From: Aulostomus chinensis | Lineage: Eukaryota > Chordata > Actinopteri > Syngnathiformes > Aulostomidae | Length of the DNA: 64,000 nt | Reading direction: 5' to 3' | NCBI GenBank assembly: GCA_037954235.1 | Contig: JBBMOA010000007.1 | Coordinates: 29,198,957-29,262,956, forward strand | Shown here: piece after piece, positions 22,301-34,303 of the stretch | Numbering within the stretch: the first letter of the stretch is position 1 | How the letters are laid out: each line of letters begins with the position of its first letter | The notes under the pieces: model-generated | Database searches by the model: none | Told to the model about the DNA's origin: nothing | The model's input: the letters and a program-made list of their open reading frames with translations, nothing else | Made by a program: the position numbers and the translations under genes

Positions 22301-24650
22301 TTTGTGGGGGTGTGAAGCTTTAAACATTTTATCCTCTGTTTATCAGCTGCAAAACTACATGGTAATGGAGGCGTTTGTGAGCGAGCTGCTCCGCTGAGCA
22401 CAGAGTCAGACACGCACCAGGGAGGCTGTCAGGAGCCCGTCGTGCGTGTCCTCCACGTGTAGACTGACCAGCGCGGCTCCACCTGCTGCTGCATGGAGCT
22501 CCAGGGTTAACAGCCTTGAGTTCAGGCAAGCCCACAGCGTGGATAAGCTGAGAACTTTACCTCCAGGTCTTAACGGAGACAAACTAATCCACGCTGACAG
22601 TTATCCTGATATCTTATTACTGCAGGAATCTGAAAAGTTGGAGTTCAGGGGGAAAGTTTGGAGGCGGCATATAATCCCCCCCCCCCCCCCCCCAGCAGTG
22701 TGTCTTTAGGTACACAGAAGTGTGTGAATCATTCACAACAGAGCCGACATGTTCCCTTTCATGAAATATCACCACTACACGACATCACTACAGCAGTTCT
22801 TTGGTTTCACTTAGCAGCCTCAGCTCACGTAGCATGTAGCATGTAGCATGTAGCATGTAGCATGTAGCATTGGCCAAGAAGGATCTGGGGGCAGACGAAA
22901 CCTAGCAACCTGACTTGTCTAAACAGCTCCCCCCGCTGAGCTCCCTGGGAGTTATAGGTTTGATAGGAATTGTAGTGAATTACTTGTCAAAGGAGTGAGT
23001 ACAAGCATTGGACAGATAAACAGCACCTTGACGTGAGCACGCGAGACTGTCCTGCTTTGTGAGACCAGTGGAAAGTGAAAGGCAGGAATGTTGAAATGAT
23101 TAATTGAGTCAAACCCCCCCAAAAACAGAGCTGGGAAAAACACCAGCAGCAGCAGCAGCAGCTGTGACAGCTTGACAGATGTGATGGAAACCGGCTGAGA
23201 CGATTTCAAACGCGGCACCTGAATGGAAGCCAAACACTCAAACCCTGAATATTCCTGACGTACCAGCAATAAATAACATACAGCATGATCCACAAAAATG
23301 ATGAATCTCTAGAAACTATTTTGAATGCTTAAAAGGCAGAAAACAAAAGCAGCAAGGGGGAGGACTAATGAATAAAGAACATATTTCACCAGCAGGTCAC
23401 TGTTGCAGTGTTAAATTCAGCTTTTAAAAAGGCTCTTTTGTCCGCGACCCAACTCCTTCCCTCCTTTAAAAGCAGAATTACTTTTAATTCAATGTCTCTG
23501 TCAGGTTTTTAATCTTCAGGAGTACTGCAGGAAGCAGTTCTTTAAGTGGGTATCTCCATTTAGAAATAAAAAATAACGCTCGTTTGTAACCTTCCCACGA
23601 ATTAATTTGTGTAATGAGCTGCTGCTATAGTTTCTCTGCTGAAGAAATATGAAGCTGCAGCTGATTAAATTAAAAGGGAGGCGTCTGTGCTAAACACCGA
23701 GCAGGTTAACGGTTACTCTCCAGGCCGGATTTTATCCTCCAGCACCAGGCGGCTGTAAGCGTGGAGCGAGTCATCCTTGTCCGGAGCAATCAGTCGCCAA
23801 ACACTTTAGAACGTTACTTAATCTTTACTTGATCACGCAGCTGCGGACGCGCTCTTTACTCTGTTGCAGTTAAAGTGGAGGAAATATTGTGTCTGCTTTC
23901 ATTACATTTGCCAAAACCTGCTGCATTACAGAGTATAATTCCTTCAAATGAGCCCTTGGTAAGTTTTTGTCTTGTAAATGTTTCCGTAGAACTTCATCAT
24001 TCTGGTCAGATCTCTACAGTCTGAGTTGACCAGTCAGGACCTCTGCAGTGGGCATTTACCTTTTAAATGTCTTTGAGGCGTTGCAGCTGATATTTTCCAC
24101 TGTCTTCCAGGGCTCTAATCTCTCCTTAGAACCTCTGACATACTTTCAAAGTTCATGTTTTCTCTCTGAACAACCTGTCAGGTAAATTCCTGCTGATAAC
24201 ATCATCATCTGGGACACCCAGGCTGCCGGATTCCATGTGAACTCCTCAGATAAATCGCAGCGAAGAAGGTTTGATGTTCCAGTGGGAATGAGGCCTGCAG
24301 GTAATTCTGAAAAGCAGGTGATAAGGAAGCAGGATGAATCAAACTCTTATCAGAGCACAGCTCTTATTGCTCTTTTGTTTACTGCTCGTTCTCAGATGAA
24401 TGAGCTGCCAGGGGGCATCATCCAACATCCCGACGAGCTTCTTCCTCCGGCTTTAACGAACACTACAGACAGCAAATAAAAGCTTCCCGGTGACTTGATA
24501 TGGGAATCTTTGGATATGACCACGGCCTCCTGACCGCCACTCTCACTCTGGTTTCACAGGCTGTTGAATAGGTAGAGCTGCAGTCTCATTACATTTCTGG
24601 ATCCACAGTGGATCAAACTGATGCAGTAGAACACCAAATATGCCAGTTTG
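16334..24650. other. Intergenic sequence, no supported gene
   Basis: Unique sequence with minor low-complexity runs: (GCC/TCGCCGCC) near 18650-18675, (GGC)n at 20933-20950, a C17 tract ending near 22693, and GTAGCAT x6 at 22829-22870. The 190-codon minus-strand ORF at 17818-18390 has no domain or splice context. Confidence 0.4.
22829..22870. repeat. 7-bp tandem repeat GTAGCAT x6
   Basis: Six perfect head-to-tail copies of GTAGCAT in intergenic DNA. Confidence 0.95.
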
Positions 24651-25020
24651 TATTCTCAGAGCTCTGGAACAATGCTGTCTGTCTATCTGTCTGTACATCT
24701 CATGGTCGCGCGACATCTCTGGAACGCCTTGAGAGACTCGCTTGAAATCGGCTCGGATGTCCACTGGGACTCAAGGGTGAACCGGAATGATTTTAGTCAT
24801 CAGAGTTTAAGGTCAGGTCTTCAACCACGCTGCCTTCAGGAACGCGCCGTTTTAAATGGACCAGGACACAAGGATGACCTGGAATTATTGTGGTGGTCAA
24901 AGGTTGACGTCTCGTTACGGACACGTAATTCATCTGGAACGACTTGAGGGAATTTCTCCACTTTTGGCACAATTCACACGTCGTACCAGAACCCACTGGG
25001 ACTCAAGGATGACCTAAAAA
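24650..25020 (-). repeat. Dispersed 'GACCTTTGACC' repeat, two minus-strand copies
   Basis: On the minus strand the block TTGAGTCCCAGTGG occurs twice, from about 24775 and 25013. Each is followed by an AAATT/AAGCGAG segment and by a CTCAAG(G/T)CGTTCCAGA block. Between them is AACCTTTGACCACCA. The first copy ends in a GACAGACAGATAGACAGAC tail. This is the same family as the plus-strand copies at 6.5, 51.6 and 54.8 kb. Confidence 0.62.
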
Positions 25021-25150
25021 TACGGGACTGGCATTTTTCTTTTCACAGCGAGCACCTACATTACCCACAATGCAACTTGATGACTGCATGCATTCAAAAT
25101 TGTAGTCTGCACAATATGCAGACTCTGCAGCTGCAGAGGCAAACCTTTGC

Positions 25151-25279
25151 GGTACATGCAGTACATACGGTACATGCAGTACATACGGTACATGCAGTAC
25201 ATACGGTACATGCAGTACATGCGGTACGTGCAGTACATACGGTACATGCAGTACATACGGTACATGCAGTACATGCAGT
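25151..25279. repeat. 18-bp minisatellite of GTACATGCA/GTACATACG units
   Basis: About seven copies of the 18-bp unit GGTACATGCAGTACATAC, each made of two related 9-mers. Later units are mixed (GTACATGCG, GTACGTGCA). The GTAC core recurs every 9 bp. The Cys/Tyr/Val ORFs here on both strands are artefacts of the repeat. Confidence 0.94.
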
Positions 25280-27600
25280 CCTAACTTGCAGGCACAAATG
25301 GAGGAGGACCTCTTTGGGTTCCACTGATTCAATGACAACAAACCAGAACAGAAACTGACTGGCTAATAGAAGTCCAACAAGTCTGTTCAGTTGGTGTGAA
25401 GGGGAATTTCTGCATCCATTCTACGCAATAGCCAGAGAGGGTTCATTTCCTTAAATGCACCTGAATGCGTCACAGAAGGATCCTTTTTCTATCTGATTCC
25501 AGCTGGATTCTCCTGATTGCTTGGTACTGATTGTTGTGAGGGGCATCGCGGGATTCCCTTAAAAACCTGAGGTCCACGATTGAAACCTGAAGCCGGGTGT
25601 TTGCAAACCTGTGCTGCAGTTTCTGGTTCTCTCCCCACTCCACATCCTGCAGCCTCGCCTTGTGCTTCCTGGGTCCAGCGTAAGGACGCAAAGTGACGGC
25701 GCGGTGATCCATCACCTCCGTGTTTCCTATAATTAATCCTCCTCTTGTGTAGTAAAGTGGGCATAATAATTCCACACAGGCCGCTCTGATCTGCCTAATA
25801 TGCTGGTCTGCCTCTTGACTTTAAGCCGGCCCATAAATCCCGCAGCAGCAGCAGAACCATAGAGCAGGCGGCGGCAGTGGGGGCTGAAAAATGTGGCTAT
25901 TAGTTAATAAGAGGGGGTGCCAGCAGGGGGCGGGGTCAAGGTGGGGTGGGGGCTCCTCTCCTTGCTCAGAATAACTTGAGAGAGACTCACCAGACCTACG
26001 CTGACATAGGAATTTACCTTTGAGAGCTGCTCTGTCCCGCTGGCGTTCCTGGCTGACGAGTTTTATTTGAACGTTCTGAGGATGCAGCAACAGAGGAGAC
26101 GACTCAGGCGCCTCAAACGAGGCCGTGAGGGTCAAGACTGAACCGTCAGACACAACATTTCAACTCTGGGACACACGGCGAGCTGAGTCATGCTGGTTTG
26201 ACCCGGGAATCATCAGGTGCTCCGTTTGCTTCACCCGAGCTTCCAGGTCCATGAGTCATGTGACCTCCTCCTGTTTGGGTCAGATCATGGCGGCTGTTTG
26301 CTTTTTTGTGAGCTGTGAATTCAAGGCTTCTCAAGCATTCCTGCCTTTGTTTTGTAGTTTGTAGTGTTTTCACAGTTTTCCTGTACATGAAGTCTGACTT
26401 TGCAGACAGAGAGAAAAAGAAACTTCGAATTTGATGGTTAGGAGTTCAGAGATGTTTGACGGCACATCTGTGACTGACGCCTGTGCAAATGGAGGTCTGC
26501 TATAAAACTGAGGTATGACAAGTGCAGACAGTTTTAATTCTCCGCTATTACAGCTGGGAGAGTCTCTGCATCGCCATGACAGCACACAGTGTCAATTTCA
26601 GGTGGAATCTGGCTGGAAGGTGCTGACCTGAGGCCACTTTTACGCTCTGCATCCTGGTTTTATGGGATCATTAAGCTGATTTCTGCTCCGTCTCCAGCGG
26701 CTCAAGGACTGAAGCCGTCGATGATGCTCTCCGTCCGTCCCGCTGTTGTTTTACTGCTGTAATATCCACCAGAGATGGCTCTCTGAATTCTCCTAGCTTG
26801 TTTTAAAGGGGCTTTATTAAAAAATCCATTGCTTATCTTTACTGCAGGCAGAACAGAAAATGAATCGTTTCATGCTCGGGTAAGTTTCTCCGCAAATATG
26901 AAACTTACTAGAGTGTTAAACGAGTCATTTTCATTTCTGTCTGTAAAGGTCAGAAAGATAAAAAGTTTCACTCTAAAGGCTGTTTTGCAGTCGTGGATCC
27001 GCACGTGTTGAGTCCACACTCGCAGGAGCAGAGGCGTGCGCGCAGGTCGCAGCTGCGTGCAGAGTGACGGCGCCACTCGTCTCTCGGTTTTGTCTCTTTT
27101 TCCTGCGCCGGATCCTCGTTCTCCTTCATGATGGATGAACTTTACTGTTAAAACCAGAACTTTAAAGAAATATTTTTTTGGGGGGGGAAAAAAAGATTGC
27201 ATTCTCAATATGAGGAACAAAAGTGATCAACTAAACAAGAACAATTGTACAATGATCCTGTTTATTTTTCGACATGTTTAGTTTGTGCCAGTGGCGACAC
27301 AGCCCTGCCCCCCCACGCGGGTTCGTCTGTATTCAAGCCTGATCTCCAACAGCTGAGCCTTGGCTCAAGCTCGAACAATCATGTGACACCATCACATGAC
27401 AAATACAGTCAGAAGAACGTTGACACGCCTTCTTGTTGCTGTCATTGGCTCCATTTCCGCCCTGACAGCTGCTCCAGGTTCACGCTCGTTGCTTCAGGAG
27501 ACGCCATCTTTTTCCTGCTGCATCTCTTTTTAGTGCGAGGGGAGTTCAAACTCAGTTCTGATTGGTTTGGTATCGTTCTAAATTCTCATTGTGGTTTTAG
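25280..27600. other. Intergenic sequence, no supported gene
   Basis: Unique sequence. The minus-strand ORF at 25470-25775 has a polar, protein-like composition but no identifiable domain. No RNA genes or transposon termini were recognised. Confidence 0.4.
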
Positions 27601-27971
27601 ATGGGGCTGCATGGTGGTGCAGTGGTCAGCACTGTGGCCTCACAGCAAGAAGGTTGCGGGTTCGAGTCCCGGCCCGGGCGCAGGATCTTTCTGTGTGAGT
27701 CTCCATGTTCTCCCTGTTCCTGCTGGGTTCTCTCTGGTACTCCAGCTTCCTCCTACAGTCCAAAGACATCAAGAGGGGACGAGGCTGATTGATTCTCTAA
27801 ATTGACCGTAGGTGTGAATGTGAGTGTGAATGGTTGTTTGTCTCTGTATGTTGGTCCTGTGATGGACTGGTGACCTGTCCAGAGTGAACCCCGCCTCTCG
27901 CCAGTAGATGCTAGGATAGGCTCCAACCCGTGACCCTTACTAGTAAGGAATAAGCGGAAGGTTATGGATGG
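27601..27971 (+). mobile_element. Fish tRNA-derived SINE, copy B (full head)
   Basis: It shows a pol III A box, TGGTGCAGTGG at 27615-27625, and a near-perfect B box, GGTTCGAGTCC at 27659-27669, 34 bp apart, as in tRNA-derived SINEs. The body follows with CATGTTCTCCCTGTTCCTGC, CAGTCCAAAGACATCAAG, AATTGACCGTAGGTGTGAAT, GATGGACTGGTGACCTGTCC and GGATAGGCTCCA. The 3' end is TAAGCGGAAGGTTATGGATGG. This copy keeps the B box; copies A, C and D belong to a subfamily with a changed B box. Confidence 0.85.
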
Positions 27972-27993
27972 TTCTAGATAGATGGTTCTAGAT

Positions 27994-28010
27994 GTGGGGG
28001 GGGGGGGGGG
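27994..28010. repeat. Poly-G tract
   Basis: An uninterrupted run of about 16-17 G just downstream of SINE copy B. It is able to form G-quadruplexes. Confidence 0.85.
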
Positions 28011-28220
28011 TGTCTATGTGCAGACATAGCTACGCTTGAGCTTGTGAGATGTTATGGATAAATGGAGTTTCACCAGAGGAACGTTACACAGAACACAGAA
28101 CGTTACGAAGCAGAATCAGAACCCAGGTGCAGTTTCAGATTTGTTCAAGTGACAAACTTCACAATTCAAACAGATTTCCTCTTGAAAAGGTCGCATTAAT
28201 GAGCCTCAGCGCCCGCCAAC

Positions 28221-29077
28221 CAGTGACGTGCGCTGAGGCCCATGGCTGCTGAGGCACTGACTTCTTCACAATCAGCATGTAAACATATGGAAAAAAACTG
28301 CATTTATAATAAAAAACAGACAAAAATGTTCTCCGTGTTTTGGCTCCTGTCTGCCACAGCTTCTTCAGCGCTGTGGCTACTTTAGCGTGAACCTCCTGCT
28401 TCCACTGAAAATCCAATTTAGAAAATAGTTTTAGCTTAGAAATGTAATCCTCCATTGTGACATTACGGCCACTCAGGAGAAAAGAAAATAACTGAATGAC
28501 TGCACTTTCCTGACAGTAAATTGTAGCTCGCTGTCACTTCTTCTGCAGCGGGGCGAAGGAGGCGCAAGCAGAATCCCTGGGCTCACTGGCGCCTCCTCCG
28601 TGAGGCAGGAGAACTGCGTGCCTCACCCGGCACCTTTTCGCAGCCGTTTTATGATCGCTCAGCACAAGAAGGACGTTACACACTCATCCAGAAACACTTT
28701 ACATGACATTCACCAGCTAAACTATGGAAAAGTAGTTTATATAGCAAAAGTATTTGACCATTTTCATAGCGACATAGAAAGAGACAGCAAGACCGCCTCG
28801 CTGCGTCGCCAGCAGCACAGTGAGCCGAGGCATTGCAGTCCCTGGGGAGGCGCAGCTGCCTGCTGCCTCACCGCACGGCTCTTCTCAGGAGTTGAACGAC
28901 AAATATGACAAATCCAAAATAACTTAAAACTGGTTTAGTTAAAAGCAAAATAACTTTACAGTACAAATCAAAGGATAAATACAATAATTAGATTTTTTTT
29001 TTCAATTTACGTTTTTTTCTTTCCATGATGGCAGGTGAGGCACGGCCTCACTTGCCTCCCCTGAGCGCACGTCACTG
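28221..29077. mobile_element. Non-autonomous hAT-type transposon (857 bp)
   Basis: The left terminus is CAGTGACGTGCGCTGAGG. The right terminus, reverse-complemented, is CAGTGACGTGCGCTCAGG (17 of 18 identical). The flanks are CCGCCAAC (28213-28220) and CCGCGAAC (29078-29085), an 8-bp target duplication with one mismatch. Subterminal GTGAGGCA/TGCCTCAC motifs recur. No transposase ORF remains, so the element must have been mobilised in trans. Confidence 0.85.
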
Positions 29078-29338
29078 CCGCGAACAGAGGTTTATTCGTC
29101 CGAGCTGATCGCTCATGGGATTTCCTGTCTTTGCCACTGAAACATTCAAAATCTCAAATATTTGATGTGCACTTGATTTGCTTTGTGTTGAGATGATGAC
29201 TGTGCAGGTTTCCGTCTGCTGGGACTCACCAAGTCTCACGGCCGTAAAACGTGTTGCTCTGCCGTCACGTTTAATCACTGATACTTAAGTTTTTACTGCT
29301 GCTGTGTGTAATCAGGCTGCTGCTGTCACACACTCGTA

Positions 29339-29341
<3 letters not shown>

Positions 29342-29375
<34 letters not shown>
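29342..29375. repeat. (CA)n microsatellite
   Basis: About 17 CA units. Confidence 0.93.
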
Positions 29376-29376
<1 letters not shown>

Positions 29377-32300
29377 TCATGTTTCCTTGGGTAAGAGGAG
29401 ATTTAATTCATGGAGACTTACCTTACCTGTCCCTTAACGTCAACGCTCTTTACTTCTCCATCCCTCCATCATTCATCTCTCCATCCTTCCACTTCCACAA
29501 GATTCCCTCAGTTTAGGTAAGAAGCTATCTTGTTGCCTCAAAGTAACTACATTGGGGGAGAAGGTTTATCTGTCACCTGAAATTATTTTAATAATGATGA
29601 TATCTCTGTGCGTGGCTCCTCCAGGCCTCCGTAGTCCCTCATCTGTCTGATGCTCAGTGTTCTGAACACTGTTCTCTCATGTATTCACCGTTCTTCAAAG
29701 GGAACCCTGCGCGTTCCACAATTCATCGTCAATCATTTGCACAGTTTCAACAAGCAGAGGACGAGCTCACGGCGCCCCGAGTCCAGAGTGGAAATGCTAA
29801 TAAAAGAAGTAAACAGTGGATGATTTGGGGATTTAATTCGGTCCAACTTTAGTGACTCCGTGCTCCTGCTGCTGAGTGAAACTGACTTTTATTATTCTCC
29901 TCCTGAGCAGTGGCTCAGCCAGACTTTTCTAGACCTGCTGAATGTTTTCACTGCTGTGAGAAACGCAAAAACCTCCAAGAATCAATCGCTGAAACACAAT
30001 CTTGGGTTCCGGAGCCCTCAGAGTCCGATCAGCCACCATGTTGGCGGCGAGGTGTTGTGGTCACGGGTCTCTGCCAGGTGTTTATTCCAGATTCCGTCAC
30101 CGGTCACTGAACAGTCTTCATCTGGGCTCTGACACTTCATCCTGTCAAACGGACAGTTTCCATTTCCTGCTGTTACAGGACACCAGATGAGTCCTGACAG
30201 TGTTTGTGTTGATCTCTCTCTCCAGACGCTTCTCAGATGACACGTCCGGCCTCTAACTGACGGCTCTGTGGAAAGTTAATCGATGGCAGGAAAACATCAG
30301 CAATAATCACGGCAGCCAGAGACCCAGAGAGGAACCCCCATCAAAGCAGGAGGGCAGCGGTGACGGAGCGGCTCTGACAGACGCAGCCCTGCTGAGAGTT
30401 TTGATAAGAGTCTGGGAGCGAATCCCGGACCCCTCTCAGGCTGAACAATCAATCAGGAGGATGGATTCATTCAGACAGACGGGCAGGAGGCTTCAGAGCT
30501 GCCCCAGCCGTCATCCGGCGTCTCCATCACCAGCCGACACTTTCATCAACCATCATTCATCTCCAAACAATGTGCATCAGGTGGTGTTTGACGAATGAAA
30601 ATGATGCCTCCAGATGGCTCCGAGCTGCTCCATACACAACATCACGCTGACACCTCACTTCATCTCCTCCATGGAGGTTTGTCTTCTCACTGCTGCTCGC
30701 CTCCCAGCAGGATGACGCCAGAACTCCCGGCTCCACTTTCATCAAACCAGGTGGAGGTTTGTCTCCGGGAGAAACCCGCTTGTAGCAGATCAGCATGCTT
30801 CCGTGAATCCATCCCTGAGTCGGTTTGACCGCAGTTTTTAGCGAATGAACCTGAACCAACAATTATTCAAAACATGTCCAGGACAGAAGGTTTGTTTCTG
30901 TGCTAGAAAGCGGATGCGTTTCAGCTCTGGTTTTGTTCTGCTGACGTGTCAAGTAAAGCCCAGTAGGAAAAGAGGAAACAGTCAAATTCAGAAACAACTC
31001 GGTGCCTGATTTATTAATGAGCTCATTATTATTTCATTTTTTGGTTGTATATATATATATATATGATATATCTGTGTGTATGTATACATATGTACACACA
31101 CACACACATACGTAACCTATATATTTTTCCGATCAGTCTGGGGCTGCAGCTGATGACTATTGATTGTCAGAACATTAACTTTCCTTCAGTTCCATGAGTC
31201 GCTGCAGCTCTTGGTGGGATTTGTTATTAATCATCTGCAACTTCCTTAAGGATTATTTTATCAGCGTTAAGTGGGGTGTAATTGTCTTCATAGCCGTCTG
31301 TATGAATTTAGAACATGTTACAAATGAACATGTTTACAAGCTGTAATCAGCATCATCCAGGGTGCAGACAGCAGCAAATTGGCCTGAACGCATGGAAAAT
31401 GTGGTGTGTATGATTAAACACTGGGACTGCAGCTTCAGAAACTCTGAATAATTTACATCTTTATGGTAAACAACACTGTAATTAGAGCAGAATCTAAAGA
31501 GCAGCAGATTGCAGAGTCGAACCACAATAACATCTGAGTTCAGAGAAAACATAAAAAGAGTCGTTGGCTGGCAGATTGCGGTAATAATTCATGATGTCAC
31601 GGCTGCTCGCCGACGACTGCAGGATCTGGTTTCCTTTTACTACAGCAGCCAACAGCAGCAGCAGCAGCAGCACGTTGACTGAGACTCTCCTGCTGCCGAG
31701 GATTATTCAGATTCTAAATCACAGTCAGTTCACAGTGGATGATGAGGCAGGAGGACCGCAGCTGCTGGATTAATAGAAGTTAATAGAAGTGACATAAAAA
31801 CCTGCTTTTATTTCATCGCAGACCCTGAAGGCACTTCTGCCGAAAAGGAGTCTCGTCAAACCTCCAGTGTATCGTGAATGCCTGAACTTAGGATAACTGG
31901 AACTAAAAGTGTGTCCCTTCATCCTGCCAGGGGCTTTTGGTCAGGAGTGTTTTTTAGTTCACGATGCGTCGCGTCACGGCGTGTTTCTGAGGTCAAATTG
32001 CTTCAAGAAATACGCGGAACAAACGGAATCGCTGCACATTTGAGCTTAACAGACCGAGTGGAGGTGGTTCCAGCGTCTCCTGGAGAATGTTCCCGAAAGC
32101 TGGTGCAAGGACCAAAAAAACCCCAAACAAACCATTATTTGGTCCGTGAACGGTTCCACTGATGTCTCCAGAGTCCTGAGAAGATAAAAGCCTCTCTTGT
32201 AGTTCGAAAGTGGTCCTATCAGTCACAGGGTTCTTGGCACTCTGCTTCCTGATGAGCGTAGCAACAGTAAACTGACCTTCTTCAACATGGCTGTCAAAAT

Positions 32301-32639
32301 GAAGTGTCGTGAGAACCGAACCAATCAGAGGTCTGAGGCCAAATGAGACGCACTCCTAGAGCTCAACTCCAGACTTGCATGAAGGGTTGTTCAAAGGGTT
32401 CTGAGACCTCAGGGAAAGATCCCCCGGTCTCTTCTGCAAATGTTCCGGGGCTCTGCAGAGAGACCGAGAATTAAATAACAACAAAAACCTCCCCATGAAC
32501 GTCCTGGAGACGTTCCACCCAGCAACCACATGAGCTCAGGTGTTAATTAAAGAACAGTGTTTTTGAATGACTGAGCTTCACCTTAGAAACACAGAATAAA
32601 CCAAGCTTACTTTGTTTGAGTTATTTTATGATCCATTCC
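29376..32639. other. Intergenic sequence, no supported gene
   Basis: Unique sequence with a small (TA)n/(CA)n patch at about 31045-31115 and CAG x5-6 near 31655-31672. No exon set or RNA gene was recognised. Confidence 0.45.
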
Positions 32640-32970
32640 TCCATGTTCTCCCTCTCCTCCTGTTCAGAGTGGTGGGGGTGGAGCCTATCCCAGCAGCCTT
32701 CCCCCTGGACGGGTCACCAGTCCATGGCAGGGCCAACACATAGAGACAGACAACCATTGGCTCTCCCAGCCACGCCTACGGTCAATTTAGAGTCTGGATT
32801 AACCTGGTCCCTCTTGATGTCTTTGGACTGTGGAGGAAGCTGGAGTACCAGAGAGAACCCAGCAGGAACAGGGAGAACATGGAGACTCACCCAGAAAGAC
32901 CCCATGTCTGAACCTGGAACCTTCTTGCTGGGGGGCCACAGTGAGGACCACTGCTCCACCGTGCAGCCTA
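32640..32970 (-). mobile_element. Fish tRNA-derived SINE, copy C
   Basis: It runs antisense to copy D and is almost identical to copy A over the body. On the minus strand it starts with a tRNA-like head (GGCTGCACGGTGGAGCAGTG, then CAGCAAGAAGG), and the B-box region is changed or deleted (AAGGTTCCAGGTTCAGACAT). It ends with GGAGAGGGAGAACATGGAGG. Confidence 0.82.
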
Positions 32971-33368
32971 TTTTATGATCGAATGTATTTTTGTATTTCT
33001 GTTTGCTTTGTTGTATTTTTATGATTCGATGCTCAAATCTCATTGTGTTATGTTTTAGTCGACTGTATGTAGGCGTGTCTGGACCCCAGGAAGAGCGGTT
33101 TTCACTGAGGTGAAGACAAATGGGGATCCGGAAGAAACAAAAACCTGAAGCACTGCAGAACGTTCATTCCTACAAAAGGAAGCAAGAACATTGCAATGTT
33201 CTGTAAAATTCTGAATAAGAATAACTGACCATCCCTCATGTAACCAGTAAAATTAACATGATTGGTATCATTCGTATTATTTATTAATAATTGTTAATCA
33301 AATAAATGTACCCTTATAGTAAAGACTTACCAGCATTTGTCACCTTTAGAGAACGCACAAGTTCCTAG

Positions 33369-33369
<1 letters not shown>

Positions 33370-33417
<48 letters not shown>
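33370..33417. repeat. (CA)n microsatellite upstream of tafa5
   Basis: About 24 CA units, roughly 900 bp before the tafa5 start codon. Confidence 0.96.
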
Positions 33418-33419
<2 letters not shown>

Positions 33420-33447
33420 CTGGTGTCGGGTCCGAGTGAGACACGAA

Positions 33448-33475
33448 CAGAGAGTGTGAGAGAGAGAGAGAAAGA

Positions 33476-33518
<43 letters not shown>

Positions 33519-33750
33519 AAAGATAGAATGTGTGTGCATGACACAAAGAGAGTGTGTGAGAGAGAGCGAGAGAGAGAATGTGTGTGTGTATGAGAGAGAG
33601 AGCGTGTGTGTGGGAGAGAGAGCGAGAGAGAGAATGTGTGTGTGTATGAGAGAGAGAGAATGTGTGTGTGACAGAGAGAGAGAGCGAGAGCGTGTGAGTG
33701 TGTGTGAGAAAGAGAGAGAGAGAGAGAGAGACAGAGAGAGAGAGAGAGGA
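33448..33750. repeat. 300-bp purine-rich GA/GT compound tract upstream of tafa5
   Basis: Alternating blocks of (GA)n and (GT)n with GAGCGAGAGAGAGAATGTG words repeated three times. It directly abuts the GC-rich tafa5 5' region. The long Glu/Arg and Leu/Ser ORFs here are artefacts. Confidence 0.93.
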
Positions 33751-34303
33751 CACCGCTGCAGTTCGCGGTGAGTCTTCAGACCCGGAGGCAGTAGCTTCAC
33801 CTCCTCCTCCATCGCTCTCCTCCTCCACCGGGCTGCCGGGGCACGGACCGGGACACCCGGCAGCGGGCGGTGCAACATGTCCCTTGAGCAGCTCCAGACG
33901 AGCCCGGTGTCAGTTCTCACTTCTCTGGAGGGATTTACGCGGACGGGCGGACTCCGGGAGGGTCGGAGGCGCGGAGAGCTGTAGAGTCGCAAGCCGGGGA
34001 GGGAGTCGTTCGGAGCAGGCGCTGTATTTTGATGCTGCAGTGGCGGGGGGCCCCCGCTGCGGACCCTCGGAGCTCGGCGAGGACCCCGGCACCTGATGAG
34101 GAGTGAGAAAATCCTCCCTGTGGCATAGAAGCTGAACTCTGGAATTGTCCCCAGGCCGGTGAGTTGTTGCCCACCCGGGGGATGCCCCCCACCCCCCGCG
34201 TCTGCGCGTCTCCGGGTCGGATCAGGACGGATGTGGCGTCCTGAGGAGGCACCAGCGGATCATCTCACTTCGGACTCTTTGGCTCCGTGAGCGGCTTTCC
34301 CTC
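33751..34303 (+). promoter_or_regulatory. tafa5: GC-rich tafa5 promoter / 5' UTR region
   Basis: This CpG-rich block starts right after the GA tract and leads into tafa5 exon 1; the CpG density continues to about 34480. No TATA box is evident, as is usual for CpG-island promoters. If transcription starts near its left half, the leader contains short upstream ORFs at 34096-34128, 34182-34244 and 34231-34290. The transcription start site cannot be fixed from sequence alone. Confidence 0.6.

Noticed and set aside
27615..27669. Possible tRNA gene from A and B boxes
   Set aside because: The boxes belong to the head of a tRNA-derived SINE; the sequence does not fold as a complete tRNA and is followed by the SINE body.
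27245..27805. 186-codon plus-strand ORF
   Set aside because: Its second half is SINE copy B; the first half has no domain.
33327..33992. 221-codon Leu/Ser/Thr/His-rich minus-strand ORF
   Set aside because: It is the translation of CA/GA/GT microsatellites.
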